The notes beneath the pieces were generated by a model. It searched no databases, was not told the DNA's origin, and worked only from the letters and a program-made list of their open reading frames with translations. Positions 1-9,162 of a stretch of 64,000 nucleotides of DNA are shown piece after piece (position 1 is the stretch's first letter; each line of letters begins with the position of its first letter). The stretch spans positions 186,001 to 250,000 of the forward strand of contig CALSOU010000001.1 of NCBI GenBank assembly GCA_943788055.1, written 5' to 3'. This DNA is from an uncultured Saprospiraceae bacterium (GTDB lineage: Bacteria > Bacteroidota > Bacteroidia > Chitinophagales > Saprospiraceae). Both the position numbers and the translations under genes were made by a program.

Positions 1-1
1 T

Positions 2-160
2 ACAGTCGATGAGGTAGAAAAAGCCACAGGTCTTGACTTCTATACTTACCTATTATCGAGTGAAGATGAGGAAACACTTGAATCCAAGGTGAATATCGGT
101 GAGTGGAAATTTGATGATAACCTTTATGACAAGCGTATCAATGTATGGAATAATCGTTAG
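2..160 (+). CDS. DNA/RNA non-specific endonuclease, C-terminal end (partial)
   Basis: The window opens inside a reading frame of 53 codons that ends in TAG at 158-160; its start lies outside. The visible tail begins TVDEVEKATGLDFYTYL, which is the pattern found near the C-terminus of NucA/NUC1-type DNA/RNA non-specific endonucleases in Bacteroidota (S/TVDE-E--TG-DFF). These enzymes are normally exported and cut DNA and RNA with an HNH/DRGH-type metal site, which would lie upstream and cannot be checked here. The next gene begins about 150 bases later on the same strand. The family call rests on this short tail only. Confidence 0.6.
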   Translation, partial: TVDEVEKATGLDFYTYLLSSEDEETLESKVNIGEWKFDDNLYDKRINVWNNR

Positions 161-311
161 ATTCTCTGAGTTTTAATATCGTCCAGAATGAATTATTTCA
201 TACATATTATAATATATTCGCATTTATAGGATTAAATACCATAATCTCTGTGATACAAGGTGATTTAGAATGTATTGAGGTACGAGAAAATAAAGTCATA
301 CTATATTCAAT

Positions 312-1850
312 ATGAGTAAAGAAAAATTCAAAAACGTCGTTGACGAAGCATACCAGTTCAAAGGTGACTCAATTATCTTGGGAGGAGCTATGATTGATAA
401 AGAATGCCTTCATGAAACTTTTGTCAGGTTACCCCTAAAAACATTTAACCGACACGGCTTAATAGCAGGTGCTACTGGGACAGGAAAAACTAAAACGCTA
501 CAAATTATCGCCGAGCAATTATCAAGTAAAGGAGTTCCTTCCTTGTTGATGGATATCAAAGGTGATCTTTCAGGTATTGCAGTTCCATCTGACGGACATC
601 CGAAGATAGATGAAAGACATGAAAAAATTGGTTTTCCTTTCATACCTGGCAAATCATCTATTGAATTCCTTACTTTGAGCGATGAACCTGGAGTAAGATT
701 AAGAGCTACTGTATCTGAATTTGGCCCTGTATTGTTCTCAAAAATGTTAGATCTGAATGAAACTCAATCAGGAATTATTGCAATTATTTTCAAATACTGC
801 GATGACAATGATCTTCCGCTTCTCGATCTTAAAGACGTAAAGAAAGTAATACAATATGTAACTACAGACGGGAAAGCAGAGATTGAAGCTGAGTATGGTC
901 GTATCAGCACTGCTTCTACGGGAGCTATTTTGAGACGTCTTATCGAATTAGATACTCAGGGAGCGGAAGTATTCTTTGGGGAGAAGTCCTTTGATGTATA
1001 TGACTTAATCCGAAAGGATGAATATGGAGATGGTATTGTTTCAATTCTACGAGTTACCGACATACAGGATAGACCAAAACTCTTTTCAACTTTTATGCTG
1101 CAGATGTTAGCTGAGATATATGCTACGCTGCCAGAACAGGGAGATGCAGATAAACCTAAGCTCGTTATTTTCATTGATGAAGCTCACTTGATTTTCGATG
1201 AGGCATCTAGTGCACTTCAAGATCAGATTGAAGCAATTGTGAAACTGATTAGATCAAAAGGCGTAGGTATTATCTTTGTTACTCAAAATCCAACAGATAT
1301 TCCAGATGATGTTTTGTCTCAATTGGGTTTAAAGATCCAACACGCATTGAGAGCTTTTACAGCTAAAGATCGAAAAGCGATCAAACTTGTTGCAGAAAAC
1401 TATCCACTCACTGAGTTCTACGATGTCGATCAGACCTTAACTGAACTTGGAATAGGAGAGGCATTTGTCACCGGATTAAATGAAAAGGGAATTCCAACTC
1501 CTTTGGTTCATACTTACCTACGTGCACCTCAGTCGCGAATGAACATCTTAACGAATGGCGAGATCAGTTCAATCATACGACAGTCAGATCTGATTCCTGT
1601 GTACAATCAAGTTATAGATCGAGATTCGGCCTACGAAATATTAAATAGCAAAATAGAACGAGCTCACCAGGAAGATCATCGAGAGGTGATCAATAATCAA
1701 CGCAGAAGGGCGAGGAGAGAGAAATCAACTTTGGAAAAGGTGCTTTCCTCTACAACGACGCGTCAAATAGGACGAACTGTAGCAAGGGAATTAACAAGAG
1801 GACTTTTAGGAGTTCTAGGTGTAGGAACAAGAAGTAGAAGAAGAAGATAA
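312..1850 (+). CDS. HerA-like helicase / DUF853 ATPase (YjgR-type)
   Basis: This 512-residue protein is a P-loop ATPase of the HerA/FtsK superfamily, most like the DUF853 (YjgR) group of the HerA helicase C-terminal family. A Walker A loop GATGTGKT is at about residues 53-60, followed by LLMDIKGDLSGIA, typical of DUF853. Walker B LVIFIDEAH is at about 284-292, and FVTQNPTDIP follows as the sensor strand. The C-terminus is strongly basic and arginine-rich, ending in a run of arginines. There is no signal peptide, so it should act in the cytoplasm. HerA relatives pump or unwind DNA, but the role of the DUF853 group is not established. The downstream phosphatase gene starts two bases after the stop codon, so the two may be co-transcribed. 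Confidence 0.88.
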   Translation: MSKEKFKNVVDEAYQFKGDSIILGGAMIDKECLHETFVRLPLKTFNRHGLIAGATGTGKTKTLQIIAEQLSSKGVPSLLMDIKGDLSGIAVPSDGHPKIDERHEKIGFPFIPGKSSIEFLTLSDEPGVRLRATVSEFGPVLFSKMLDLNETQSGIIAIIFKYCDDNDLPLLDLKDVKKVIQYVTTDGKAEIEAEYGRISTASTGAILRRLIELDTQGAEVFFGEKSFDVYDLIRKDEYGDGIVSILRVTDIQDRPKLFSTFMLQMLAEIYATLPEQGDADKPKLVIFIDEAHLIFDEASSALQDQIEAIVKLIRSKGVGIIFVTQNPTDIPDDVLSQLGLKIQHALRAFTAKDRKAIKLVAENYPLTEFYDVDQTLTELGIGEAFVTGLNEKGIPTPLVHTYLRAPQSRMNILTNGEISSIIRQSDLIPVYNQVIDRDSAYEILNSKIERAHQEDHREVINNQRRRARREKSTLEKVLSSTTTRQIGRTVARELTRGLLGVLGVGTRSRRRR

Positions 1851-1851
1851 C

Positions 1852-3177
1852 ATGAGATTAATAGTATTTATTTGTTGTGCTCTATATTCCTTAGGAATGA
1901 ATGGGCAAGTCAGTGATTTATTGCAAGCGGGACCTATGGTTGGCTATGCCGATTATAGAGAGGCACTGATTTGGGTTCAGACGACTGAATCCGCGAAAGT
2001 ACAGATAGCTTTCTGGAATGATGAAGAAGAGCGTAGAATCACCGAATCTGTAATTACAGAAGAGGAAGATGCTTTTGTTGCAAAACTATTTCCTAGCAAG
2101 CTTACCTATGGAAAGGAATATAAGTATGAGTTGTTGATTAATGGAATAGTAGTAATTAGACCGTATGAATTGTCCTTTCAAGCATTGGAGTATTGGCAAT
2201 ATAGGTCCGATCCTCCGGAAATTCAATTTGCACTTGGTTCTTGCTACTACAACAATGAACCCAAGGATGACCGTCCTGGCAGACCATATGGTGCTGAATT
2301 TGGAATTTTTGATAACATTCTTGCGAAGCAACCTGATTTTATGATGTGGCTAGGCGATAATACATACCTACGGACGCCAGACCTTTACAGCAGAGACGGG
2401 ATTTTACATCGATACACGCGAGATAGATCAAATGCTCAGCTACAAGCGCTTTTAGGAAGTGTTCACAATTATGCAATTTGGGATGATCATGACTATGGGC
2501 CAAATGACTCAGATCGAACCTATGAACTAAAGAACCAGACCGAAGAAATTTTTAATCTCTTTTGGGGTAACCCAAATACCAATCAAATTGGTACAGGTGG
2601 AATTACGGGAAAATTTCACTGGGGAGATCTCGATTTCTTTCTTTTAGACAATAGATATCATCGAGATGCCAATAGAATGAAATCGGACGATAAGGAATTA
2701 TTAGGTAGAGCTCAAATCGATTGGTTAATAAATTCAATGGTTTCAAGTAGGGCTCCATTCAAGTTTGTTTGTATCGGAGGACAGACAGTTAGTTCAGCAG
2801 CAGTGTATGAAAATTATGCTAATTACACTAAAGAGCGAGACTATCTGCTCCAACGTCTAGAAGAAGAGAAAATTGAAGGGGTGATCTTTCTTTCTGGTGA
2901 TCGACATCACAGTGAAATTTCAAAGATGGATCGTCAGGATGCGTATCCACTTCACGACTTTACTTGCTCGCCATTAACTTCCGGCACACATAAATATAGA
3001 GATGAAGGAAATAAGTATGCTATAGAAGGTTTCACTTACAATGAAAAGAACTTTGGCTTTATTGAAGTAGTAGGACCTAGAAAAAAACGCAAATTAGTCT
3101 ACACCTTGTACGATAATTTGGGGAATCAGATTTATCAATATAATCTGAAAGCAGCTGATTTGCGCTACCCTGATTAA
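1852..3177 (+). CDS. PhoD-like alkaline phosphatase / metallophosphatase, exported
   Basis: This 441-residue protein begins with a signal peptide (MRLIVFICCALYSLGMNGQ). An N-terminal Fn3-like PhoD domain follows, and then a metallophosphatase core: LGSCYYN, GDNTY at about 168-172, WDDHDYGPND at 210-219 and SGDRHHSE at about 348-355. These Asp, Asn and His residues match the metal ligands of the PhoD family, which hydrolyses phosphomono- or diesters outside the cytoplasm. It starts one base after the stop of the HerA-like gene. Its TAA stop at 3175-3177 abuts the stop codon of the convergent gene directly, with no spacer, so no conventional terminator fits between them. The substrate cannot be told from sequence. 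Confidence 0.88.
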   Translation: MRLIVFICCALYSLGMNGQVSDLLQAGPMVGYADYREALIWVQTTESAKVQIAFWNDEEERRITESVITEEEDAFVAKLFPSKLTYGKEYKYELLINGIVVIRPYELSFQALEYWQYRSDPPEIQFALGSCYYNNEPKDDRPGRPYGAEFGIFDNILAKQPDFMMWLGDNTYLRTPDLYSRDGILHRYTRDRSNAQLQALLGSVHNYAIWDDHDYGPNDSDRTYELKNQTEEIFNLFWGNPNTNQIGTGGITGKFHWGDLDFFLLDNRYHRDANRMKSDDKELLGRAQIDWLINSMVSSRAPFKFVCIGGQTVSSAAVYENYANYTKERDYLLQRLEEEKIEGVIFLSGDRHHSEISKMDRQDAYPLHDFTCSPLTSGTHKYRDEGNKYAIEGFTYNEKNFGFIEVVGPRKKRKLVYTLYDNLGNQIYQYNLKAADLRYPD

Positions 3178-4737
3178 CTAAATTTTATGCACAGATTTTC
3201 TAGTTATTCCATTTTTAGTCTGAATTTGGAAATAAAGCATTCCTGACGGAAATTGACTTAAGTCTATCTTTAGTGATTTAGAAGGTAAATCCGAAATGCA
3301 GTCGAGTTCCTGACCAATTTGATTATAGATACTCACCTTAACTATTGAACTTTCAGAATTAAGTCGTACATAATTCGTGGAAGGGTTCGGAAATAGTTCG
3401 AAAGACTGATCAAGAAGCTCAGAAGTCTCTGAAGTTATATTTCGATCATAACCCAGTCCATACGTGTAAGCATCATATTCGCCAAAGCCATAAGCATATG
3501 CTTGAACACCTAAAGGAGCAGTAATACTACTTGATTCTTCTTGGGCTTCAATGATCGAATACTTGTAGTCTGTTGAGTTTATTGAGTTCCATTCGACAGG
3601 AAGTTGATCTACCTCTACGGAGGATTCAGAAGCTCCATCTGCTATTAAGGTTATATACCTGCTAGTAAAACCTGCAGAGTTACCTCCGAAACCAACTGAG
3701 TTAAACGACCTACTGCGCTTATTGCTAAATCCTAGCGGGTATAGCTGTAACATATTTGGGTCTCCATTTTTCGGATTACTACATTCAAATGAATACGAAA
3801 ATTGTGCAACGGAGCAGTCTTCTGATGAAGAAATTATCGAAGGCTCAGCCACTTCAACGTCAACATATTCTCCCTTTTCAAGAGTTTCGATGTCATTACC
3901 TGAAATCGATATTTGATTATTATCTTCCAATGAGAGTATACGAAAGTATCCTTTTGATTGATTTCCAAATGGAATAGCTGCATACTCATTTCCATGTAGT
4001 TCTATTGGTAATTGCTGATCATACATATGACTATCTGCTGGGCCACAAGCAACATTCCCTTTGAGCGCTCCATTAAAAACAGCTATTTTCTCACCGTTCA
4101 ATGCCATAATTCTTGATCCTGTTAGTTCACCTTGAGATTGCACTTCGAAAGTTTGTCCTGCACTTAGATTTATGATAAAAGGAACATCTTTGGGTCTAAA
4201 TTCTGTTGTATTTGCTGTGGGCGTAATTTCTACTTCAGTATTATCTTCCGTAGCTAAGACAACAAATGACGATGGAGAATCAACATTCTGGTCAAAGTCT
4301 AGGAAGCTAATAACATAGTACTCACTTCCTAGACTTTCAATCGGCAAGACCTTTGTTGCTTCAGTGAAGTAAATACGATAATGAAATGCAGTAAGTTCAA
4401 CAGGAGTTGTGGTAGTTATTCTTAATCCTTTATTAGTGGCAATTTCACTGCTCTCCGAATAATAAAGACCAGCAGGCAGAACGACTTCTGTAATAATTCC
4501 CGCATCGTACTCGTACTCATAGCTAAGACCAGTTGCAGGAAACTCAACGAGTAGTTCTCCCGATGTTTCTGCATCAATATACAATGAGAATTGGGGATCG
4601 CCATTAAATAGTAAATCTAGATTTTCAAGATAAGTCAACCAAAATTCCGTTGATTCAGTGTTTTGATCCTGCGCATGAATTTTAGAAAAGGAAACTAGTA
4701 GGATTGATATTAGGAGAGCGAATAATCGATTGTTCAT
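3178..4737 (-). CDS. T9SS-secreted protein with IgGFc-binding-like N-terminal domain
   Basis: This 519-residue protein has a signal peptide (MNNRLFALLISILLVSFSKIHAQ) and ends in a T9SS sorting domain: ELFPNPSTNYVRL opens it and FPSGMLYFQI closes it. The central region, beginning TEFWLTYLENLDL and continuing through repeated beta-rich segments (SEYYVISFLD, ITPTANTTEF, LNGEKIAVFNG), resembles the IgGFc-binding N-terminal domain seen in many Bacteroidota surface proteins. It is probably anchored on, or released from, the outer membrane by T9SS. It runs convergently to the PhoD-like gene. The domain name does not mean that it binds antibodies; its ligand is unknown. Confidence 0.75.
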   Translation of the reverse strand: MNNRLFALLISILLVSFSKIHAQDQNTESTEFWLTYLENLDLLFNGDPQFSLYIDAETSGELLVEFPATGLSYEYEYDAGIITEVVLPAGLYYSESSEIATNKGLRITTTTPVELTAFHYRIYFTEATKVLPIESLGSEYYVISFLDFDQNVDSPSSFVVLATEDNTEVEITPTANTTEFRPKDVPFIINLSAGQTFEVQSQGELTGSRIMALNGEKIAVFNGALKGNVACGPADSHMYDQQLPIELHGNEYAAIPFGNQSKGYFRILSLEDNNQISISGNDIETLEKGEYVDVEVAEPSIISSSEDCSVAQFSYSFECSNPKNGDPNMLQLYPLGFSNKRSRSFNSVGFGGNSAGFTSRYITLIADGASESSVEVDQLPVEWNSINSTDYKYSIIEAQEESSSITAPLGVQAYAYGFGEYDAYTYGLGYDRNITSETSELLDQSFELFPNPSTNYVRLNSESSIVKVSIYNQIGQELDCISDLPSKSLKIDLSQFPSGMLYFQIQTKNGITRKSVHKI

Positions 4738-5125
4738 AGAGGTGCGTTTGGTTCTAAAGATAAAGTTAAATCATAAAGAGTAGAAACAATATTGATGAGT
4801 GGTATCGAATTTTTGACCAAAATAAACTTTATGCCAATGATACAAGATAGCTTAATGCTTATACTTAGATGAGCTCCTCAAGTAAGATTCTATCTTTGAT
4901 TGAACTTCTGGAATGGTCAAATACACCGAAAACTCATATCATGAACTAACAGCAGACTGTATTTTACAGCTAATCTATATTCTAGAGAAGTAGAAATTTC
5001 AAGAGTGGCATCTAGATGTCTTAAATTGAGCTTTTTGTCGAAAGAATATGTGGTATTAATCGGCATGTATTATCTTCGTGGCACTTATCACAAAATTTAT
5101 TAATATAACGCCAATTTCTCTATAC
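4738..5125. other. Intergenic region of 388 bases
   Basis: This gap lies between the divergent starts of the IgGFc-like gene and the M1 peptidase gene, so it must carry both promoters. A TATCTTCG at 5071-5078 differs by one base from the Bacteroidota -7 element TAnnTTTG, but I see no matching -33 TTTG at the right spacing. No convincing reading frame, tRNA or strong hairpin was seen on either strand. Confidence 0.4.
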
Positions 5126-7486
5126 ATGAATAAGATTTTAAGACTGCTTTTTGTAGTATGCATTTTTTCTAGTGGGCTACAGGCCCAAATGCTAAATAAT
5201 CCTGATGCAAATCATGCCAACAAGTTTGAGCAATTGGATCCATTTTGGAGGTCACCTAATGCTTATAGAACTGCTGACGGCTCTCCCGGGCCAGAGTATT
5301 GGCAGCAAAGAGCAGACTATAAGATCAAATGCTCAATGGATACAAAGGAGCAGCGATTGCACGGTAGTGAAACTATCACCTACTATAATAATAGCCCTAG
5401 CACGTTGAAATATCTTTGGCTACAGCTTGATGAAAATGAGCATGCTGAGGACGCTATGAAGCATAGAATGAACACCTCGTCGATAAGAGGGACTATGAGT
5501 GAACGTGCTTTAGAGGGTTTGGAAGTATGGAGAAACCAAGCTCCATACGGTGTAAATATTCTAAAAGTAACCGATAAATTAGGTGCTAAATTGGATTACA
5601 CAATCAATGGCACTATGATGCGAGTTGAACTTCCAAAAGAGCTTAAGTCAGGTAAGAAATTTGTTTTCAACATTGATTGGAATTACAGACTAATTGATAG
5701 GTTGAGTAACCCAAGCTGGGGTAGAGGAGGTTATGAATTCTTTGAGGATAACAGTAACTATCTATATACAGTCGTGCAATGGTACCCTCGAATGTGCGTT
5801 TATAGTGATTTTGAGGGATGGCAGAATAAACAATTTGTCGGTAGAGGAGAGTTTGCTTTGAGCTTCGGCGATTTCGATGTAGAAATCACAGTCCCTGCTG
5901 ATCACATTGTCGGTGCGACTGGAGAGTGTCAAAATTATAAAAGCATGCTGACTAGTGACCAGTACAAAAGATGGGAGCAAGCACAAAAGTCTGATACCCC
6001 AATTGAGGTTGTTACGAAAGCGGAGGCATTGGAAAATGAAAGAAAGCCAATATCTACCAAGATGAAGACTTGGAAATATAAAGCAAAGAATGTAAGAGAT
6101 TTTGCTTGGACAGCGAGTAAGAAATTTGTTTGGGATGCAATGGAACATAAGAACGCACTTGGACAGAGTGTTATGGCAATGAGCTACTATGGCAAAGAAG
6201 CATATCCCATTTATAATAAATATTCTACTAAAGTAGTGGATCACACATTGACCACGTATTCAAAGTACTCAATACCTTATCCTTATCCAGTAGCTATCTC
6301 GGTAGAAGCTGCAAACGGTATGGAGTATCCAATGATCTGCTTCAATCCAGGTCGTGCTGAAGAAGATGGAACTTATACAGAAAGAGCTAAAAACGCATGT
6401 ATTCTTGTCACAATTCATGAAGTCGGGCACAACTACTTCCCGATGATTATCAATAGTGATGAAAGGCAATGGGCATGGTTTGACGAAGGTATAAATAGCT
6501 TCATGCAATTTATAACTGAGCAAGAATTTGACAACAATTATCCTTCGTCAGGAGGACCTGCTCATCAAATTGCTCGATATATGGCGAGAGACAAAAAATC
6601 TCTTGAGCCCATCATGACAAATAGTGAGAATATCAAGGATTATGGGAATAATGCATATAGCAAGCCTGCCACAGCCTTAAATATACTTCGAGAGACTATC
6701 ATGGGGCGAGAGCTATTTGATTATGCATTCAAAGAATATTGCGAAAGATGGGCATTTAAGCACCCTACACCTGAAGACTTTTTTAGAACTATGGAAGAGG
6801 CTAGCGCCATGGACCTTGATTGGTTTTGGAGAGGATGGTTCTATAGCACTGACGCAGTTGACGTTTCATTAGATAGTATAAAGTGGTATAAGGTAGATCT
6901 AGAAAATAATCCAGAGAGAAAAATTGATACATTTAGTAATAAACTAAAACCAAGAATTACGCATATAGCTCAAATTAGAAACAAAGAAGCAGGTATGCAA
7001 TTTCCGGTGGACAAGGACCCAGAATTAAGAGATATCTATACGAATTATAGACCTTGGGAAACGGAAGATTCAATCAATGTTAGTGAGTTCATTCGCTACG
7101 ATGAAGTGTTTACCGAAGAGGAAAAGAAAGAAAGGTTTGGTGACAATAATTACTATGAACTCTACTTTTCTAACAAAGGGGGACTTGTTATGCCAGTCAT
7201 AATAGAATGGACTTTTAAAGATGGGACGAAAGAACTACAGAAGTTACCGGTAGAGATATGGAGGTTGAATGAAGATGAATTCACGAAAGTTTTTATTAAA
7301 GACAAAGAAGTAACTGGCATCGTTATTGATCCTTATCTGGAGACAGCAGATATTAATACAGATAATAACAACTGGCCGGTTCAACAAGAGATGCCAGATC
7401 GTTTCAAAGTGTTCAAAGCCAATAAAATGAAGGATAAACTAAATCCAATGCAGAAAGCAGCTGGAAAAACTGATAAGACAGAATAA
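5126..7486 (+). CDS. M1 family metallopeptidase, exported
   Basis: This is a gluzincin peptidase of the M1 family, 786 residues from the chosen start. I placed the start at the ATG at 5126, because the following MNKILRLLFVVCIFSSGLQAQ is a clean signal peptide; an upstream in-frame start at 5078 only adds a poor extension. The zinc site is HEVGH at about residue 431, with the third ligand in WFDEGINSF 18 residues further on. The usual GxMEN motif appears as NGMEYP. The protein should act in the periplasm or on the cell surface as an aminopeptidase-like enzyme. The C-terminal part contains further beta domains of unknown role, with no T9SS domain. A strong terminator follows at 7511. Confidence 0.9.
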   Translation: MNKILRLLFVVCIFSSGLQAQMLNNPDANHANKFEQLDPFWRSPNAYRTADGSPGPEYWQQRADYKIKCSMDTKEQRLHGSETITYYNNSPSTLKYLWLQLDENEHAEDAMKHRMNTSSIRGTMSERALEGLEVWRNQAPYGVNILKVTDKLGAKLDYTINGTMMRVELPKELKSGKKFVFNIDWNYRLIDRLSNPSWGRGGYEFFEDNSNYLYTVVQWYPRMCVYSDFEGWQNKQFVGRGEFALSFGDFDVEITVPADHIVGATGECQNYKSMLTSDQYKRWEQAQKSDTPIEVVTKAEALENERKPISTKMKTWKYKAKNVRDFAWTASKKFVWDAMEHKNALGQSVMAMSYYGKEAYPIYNKYSTKVVDHTLTTYSKYSIPYPYPVAISVEAANGMEYPMICFNPGRAEEDGTYTERAKNACILVTIHEVGHNYFPMIINSDERQWAWFDEGINSFMQFITEQEFDNNYPSSGGPAHQIARYMARDKKSLEPIMTNSENIKDYGNNAYSKPATALNILRETIMGRELFDYAFKEYCERWAFKHPTPEDFFRTMEEASAMDLDWFWRGWFYSTDAVDVSLDSIKWYKVDLENNPERKIDTFSNKLKPRITHIAQIRNKEAGMQFPVDKDPELRDIYTNYRPWETEDSINVSEFIRYDEVFTEEEKKERFGDNNYYELYFSNKGGLVMPVIIEWTFKDGTKELQKLPVEIWRLNEDEFTKVFIKDKEVTGIVIDPYLETADINTDNNNWPVQQEMPDRFKVFKANKMKDKLNPMQKAAGKTDKTE

Positions 7487-7510
7487 TGCTGTATAAGTGC
7501 AAATAAACGA

Positions 7511-7539
7511 GGCCCTTGAAGTTTTTCAAGGGCCTTTTT
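7511..7539 (+). terminator. Rho-independent terminator after the M1 peptidase gene
   Basis: A perfect 10-base-pair inverted repeat (GGCCCTTGAA at 7511-7520, TTCAAGGGCC at 7525-7534) with a four-base loop is followed by five T residues. It lies 25 bases after the peptidase stop codon and faces the convergent pyruvate kinase operon. Confidence 0.92.
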
Positions 7540-7610
7540 GCATCTTAGCGTAGATAGTTGTTGTTACCTACGTTTGGTAGTTGAAACAAAATAGCAATTC
7601 TGTCGTAGAT

Positions 7611-9152
7611 TTATACTTTCAGAATTTGTCTAGGTATTTCTCTCATATTGTATGACGCAATTGCCAATGACCGCATTCTGCTTTTCTTTTTGCTAAGGTG
7701 TTTCTCTATACGAATTAAAATGTCAGACAGCGTTGATACAGCTTTATGTATAAATGGACCTTTGTTTAACATTACGCATTCAGCTTTAGCACCAATTGAA
7801 GCATCAGAAACTTAAGCTCTTGTTGCAATTCCAGTCTTGGCCAAGTTTTCAAGAACTTGTGTAGCCCATATTACCGGCACATGTGCTGCTTCACAGATCC
7901 ACATAATTTGATCTTGAACCTCCGAAATCCTGTCAGCTCCAAGCTCTACGGCTAAGTCACCGGGAGCAATCATGACACCTATTTTAGGAAGTTCCATGGC
8001 TTTCATTAGTAACATAGGTAATTGTTCAAAAGCCTCCTTATTTTCAATCTTAAGCACAATCCCAGGTAACTTTTTCTTCTTTTTACTTTGGAGTACTTCA
8101 ATTAGACACTCTACATCGTGCACGTGTCTTACAAATGAATAACCGATAATATCGGCATATTCTAAGGCAAATGGAATATTTGAAATATCATTCTCTGTTA
8201 GTGAAGGTAAGGTCAGAACAGAATCAGGAAAATTCACTCCTTTACCCGATCGTAACTTCAGTTTTTTATCTGAATCATTTATTACTATAGCTTTTACTTT
8301 ATTCTTTGATTTTCCTATAATTTTGGTCTCTATCTTTCCGTCATCGAATAGAATACGTTCTCCGATTGCCAAATCTTTGATAATTTGGTCATTAGTAATT
8401 GAAATCTCGGCAGCCTTAATCAATTCATTTTGCTTACCATATTTTGCGGAGTGACCAACGATTGCTGTTTCGTGAACTACAATATGATCTCCCTTCTTTA
8501 TGGAAATGTAATTAATCTGCTTTTTACCTTTTTTTGTCGTTAGGATTTCACCTGTTCTGATTTTAGGCCCAGATAAATCCATGTATATATAGCATTTTGA
8601 TTTTAAGTCTTTACTCGCTTGATGAACTGTTTTGATCATGCTTAGCCAAGTCTCTTGATTGTCATGACTCATGTTAATGCGAGCCAACTCCATACCATTG
8701 ATCATCAACTCTCGCACATATTCAATGTTACTAGCTGCCTCTGAGGGTAAGGTCACCATGATCTTCGTATCTCTTACACCAGTCTTGTTACCGAAAATGT
8801 CATACCTATGCTTATTGATTATTTTTCGGCTTTTCTTGTAACCAATAGAAGCCACATTTGGCTCAGGAATCCATTCTTTCTTATTGACAAGTTTGGTTAA
8901 TTGAAGTGTATCTGCTACATTTTTATATACATATGATTCACTGCTTCTAAGCGAAGAAATACCGATTTCTGACAAGTGGTCATGCAGGTTCCTAAGATCA
9001 TGTTTCCTAAGCAGTAGATATCTAAAAAGATTCATGGCACTCATCTTATAATTGTCATGTACTTTCTCAGCAATTTGATTTGCTATGAATTCATGATTAA
9101 CCAAGTCTTGATAGATCTTTTCTAGTTCGCGTTCCAGAGTGTTCAGCTTCAT
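7611..9152 (-). pseudogene. Atypical pyruvate kinase, interrupted by one in-frame TAA
   Basis: The open part, 7812-9152, encodes 446 residues: an alpha-helical N-terminal extension of about 120 residues, then a pyruvate kinase barrel. Catalytic motifs are present: RINMSH, MDLSGPKIRTGE, LKIENKEAF, GDLAVELG and WATQVLENL. The usual ARGD is APGD here. The frame ends at TAA (7812-7814) right after GIATRA, exactly where pyruvate kinases have a conserved glutamate (TRAE). Past this codon the same frame continues with pyruvate-kinase-like sequence (V-SDASIGAKAECVMLNKGP) for 66 codons to a stop at 7611. One base change would restore a 513-residue enzyme. It is the last gene of the ABC-HlyD-TolC operon, 10 bases after tolC. 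It is either a very recent pseudogene, a sequence error, or a read-through case. Confidence 0.85.
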
Positions 9153-9162
9153 AAAAACCTAT

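Noticed and set aside
5762-6244. A 160-codon minus-strand frame
   Set aside because: It lies wholly antisense to the conserved core of the M1 peptidase and has no family features.
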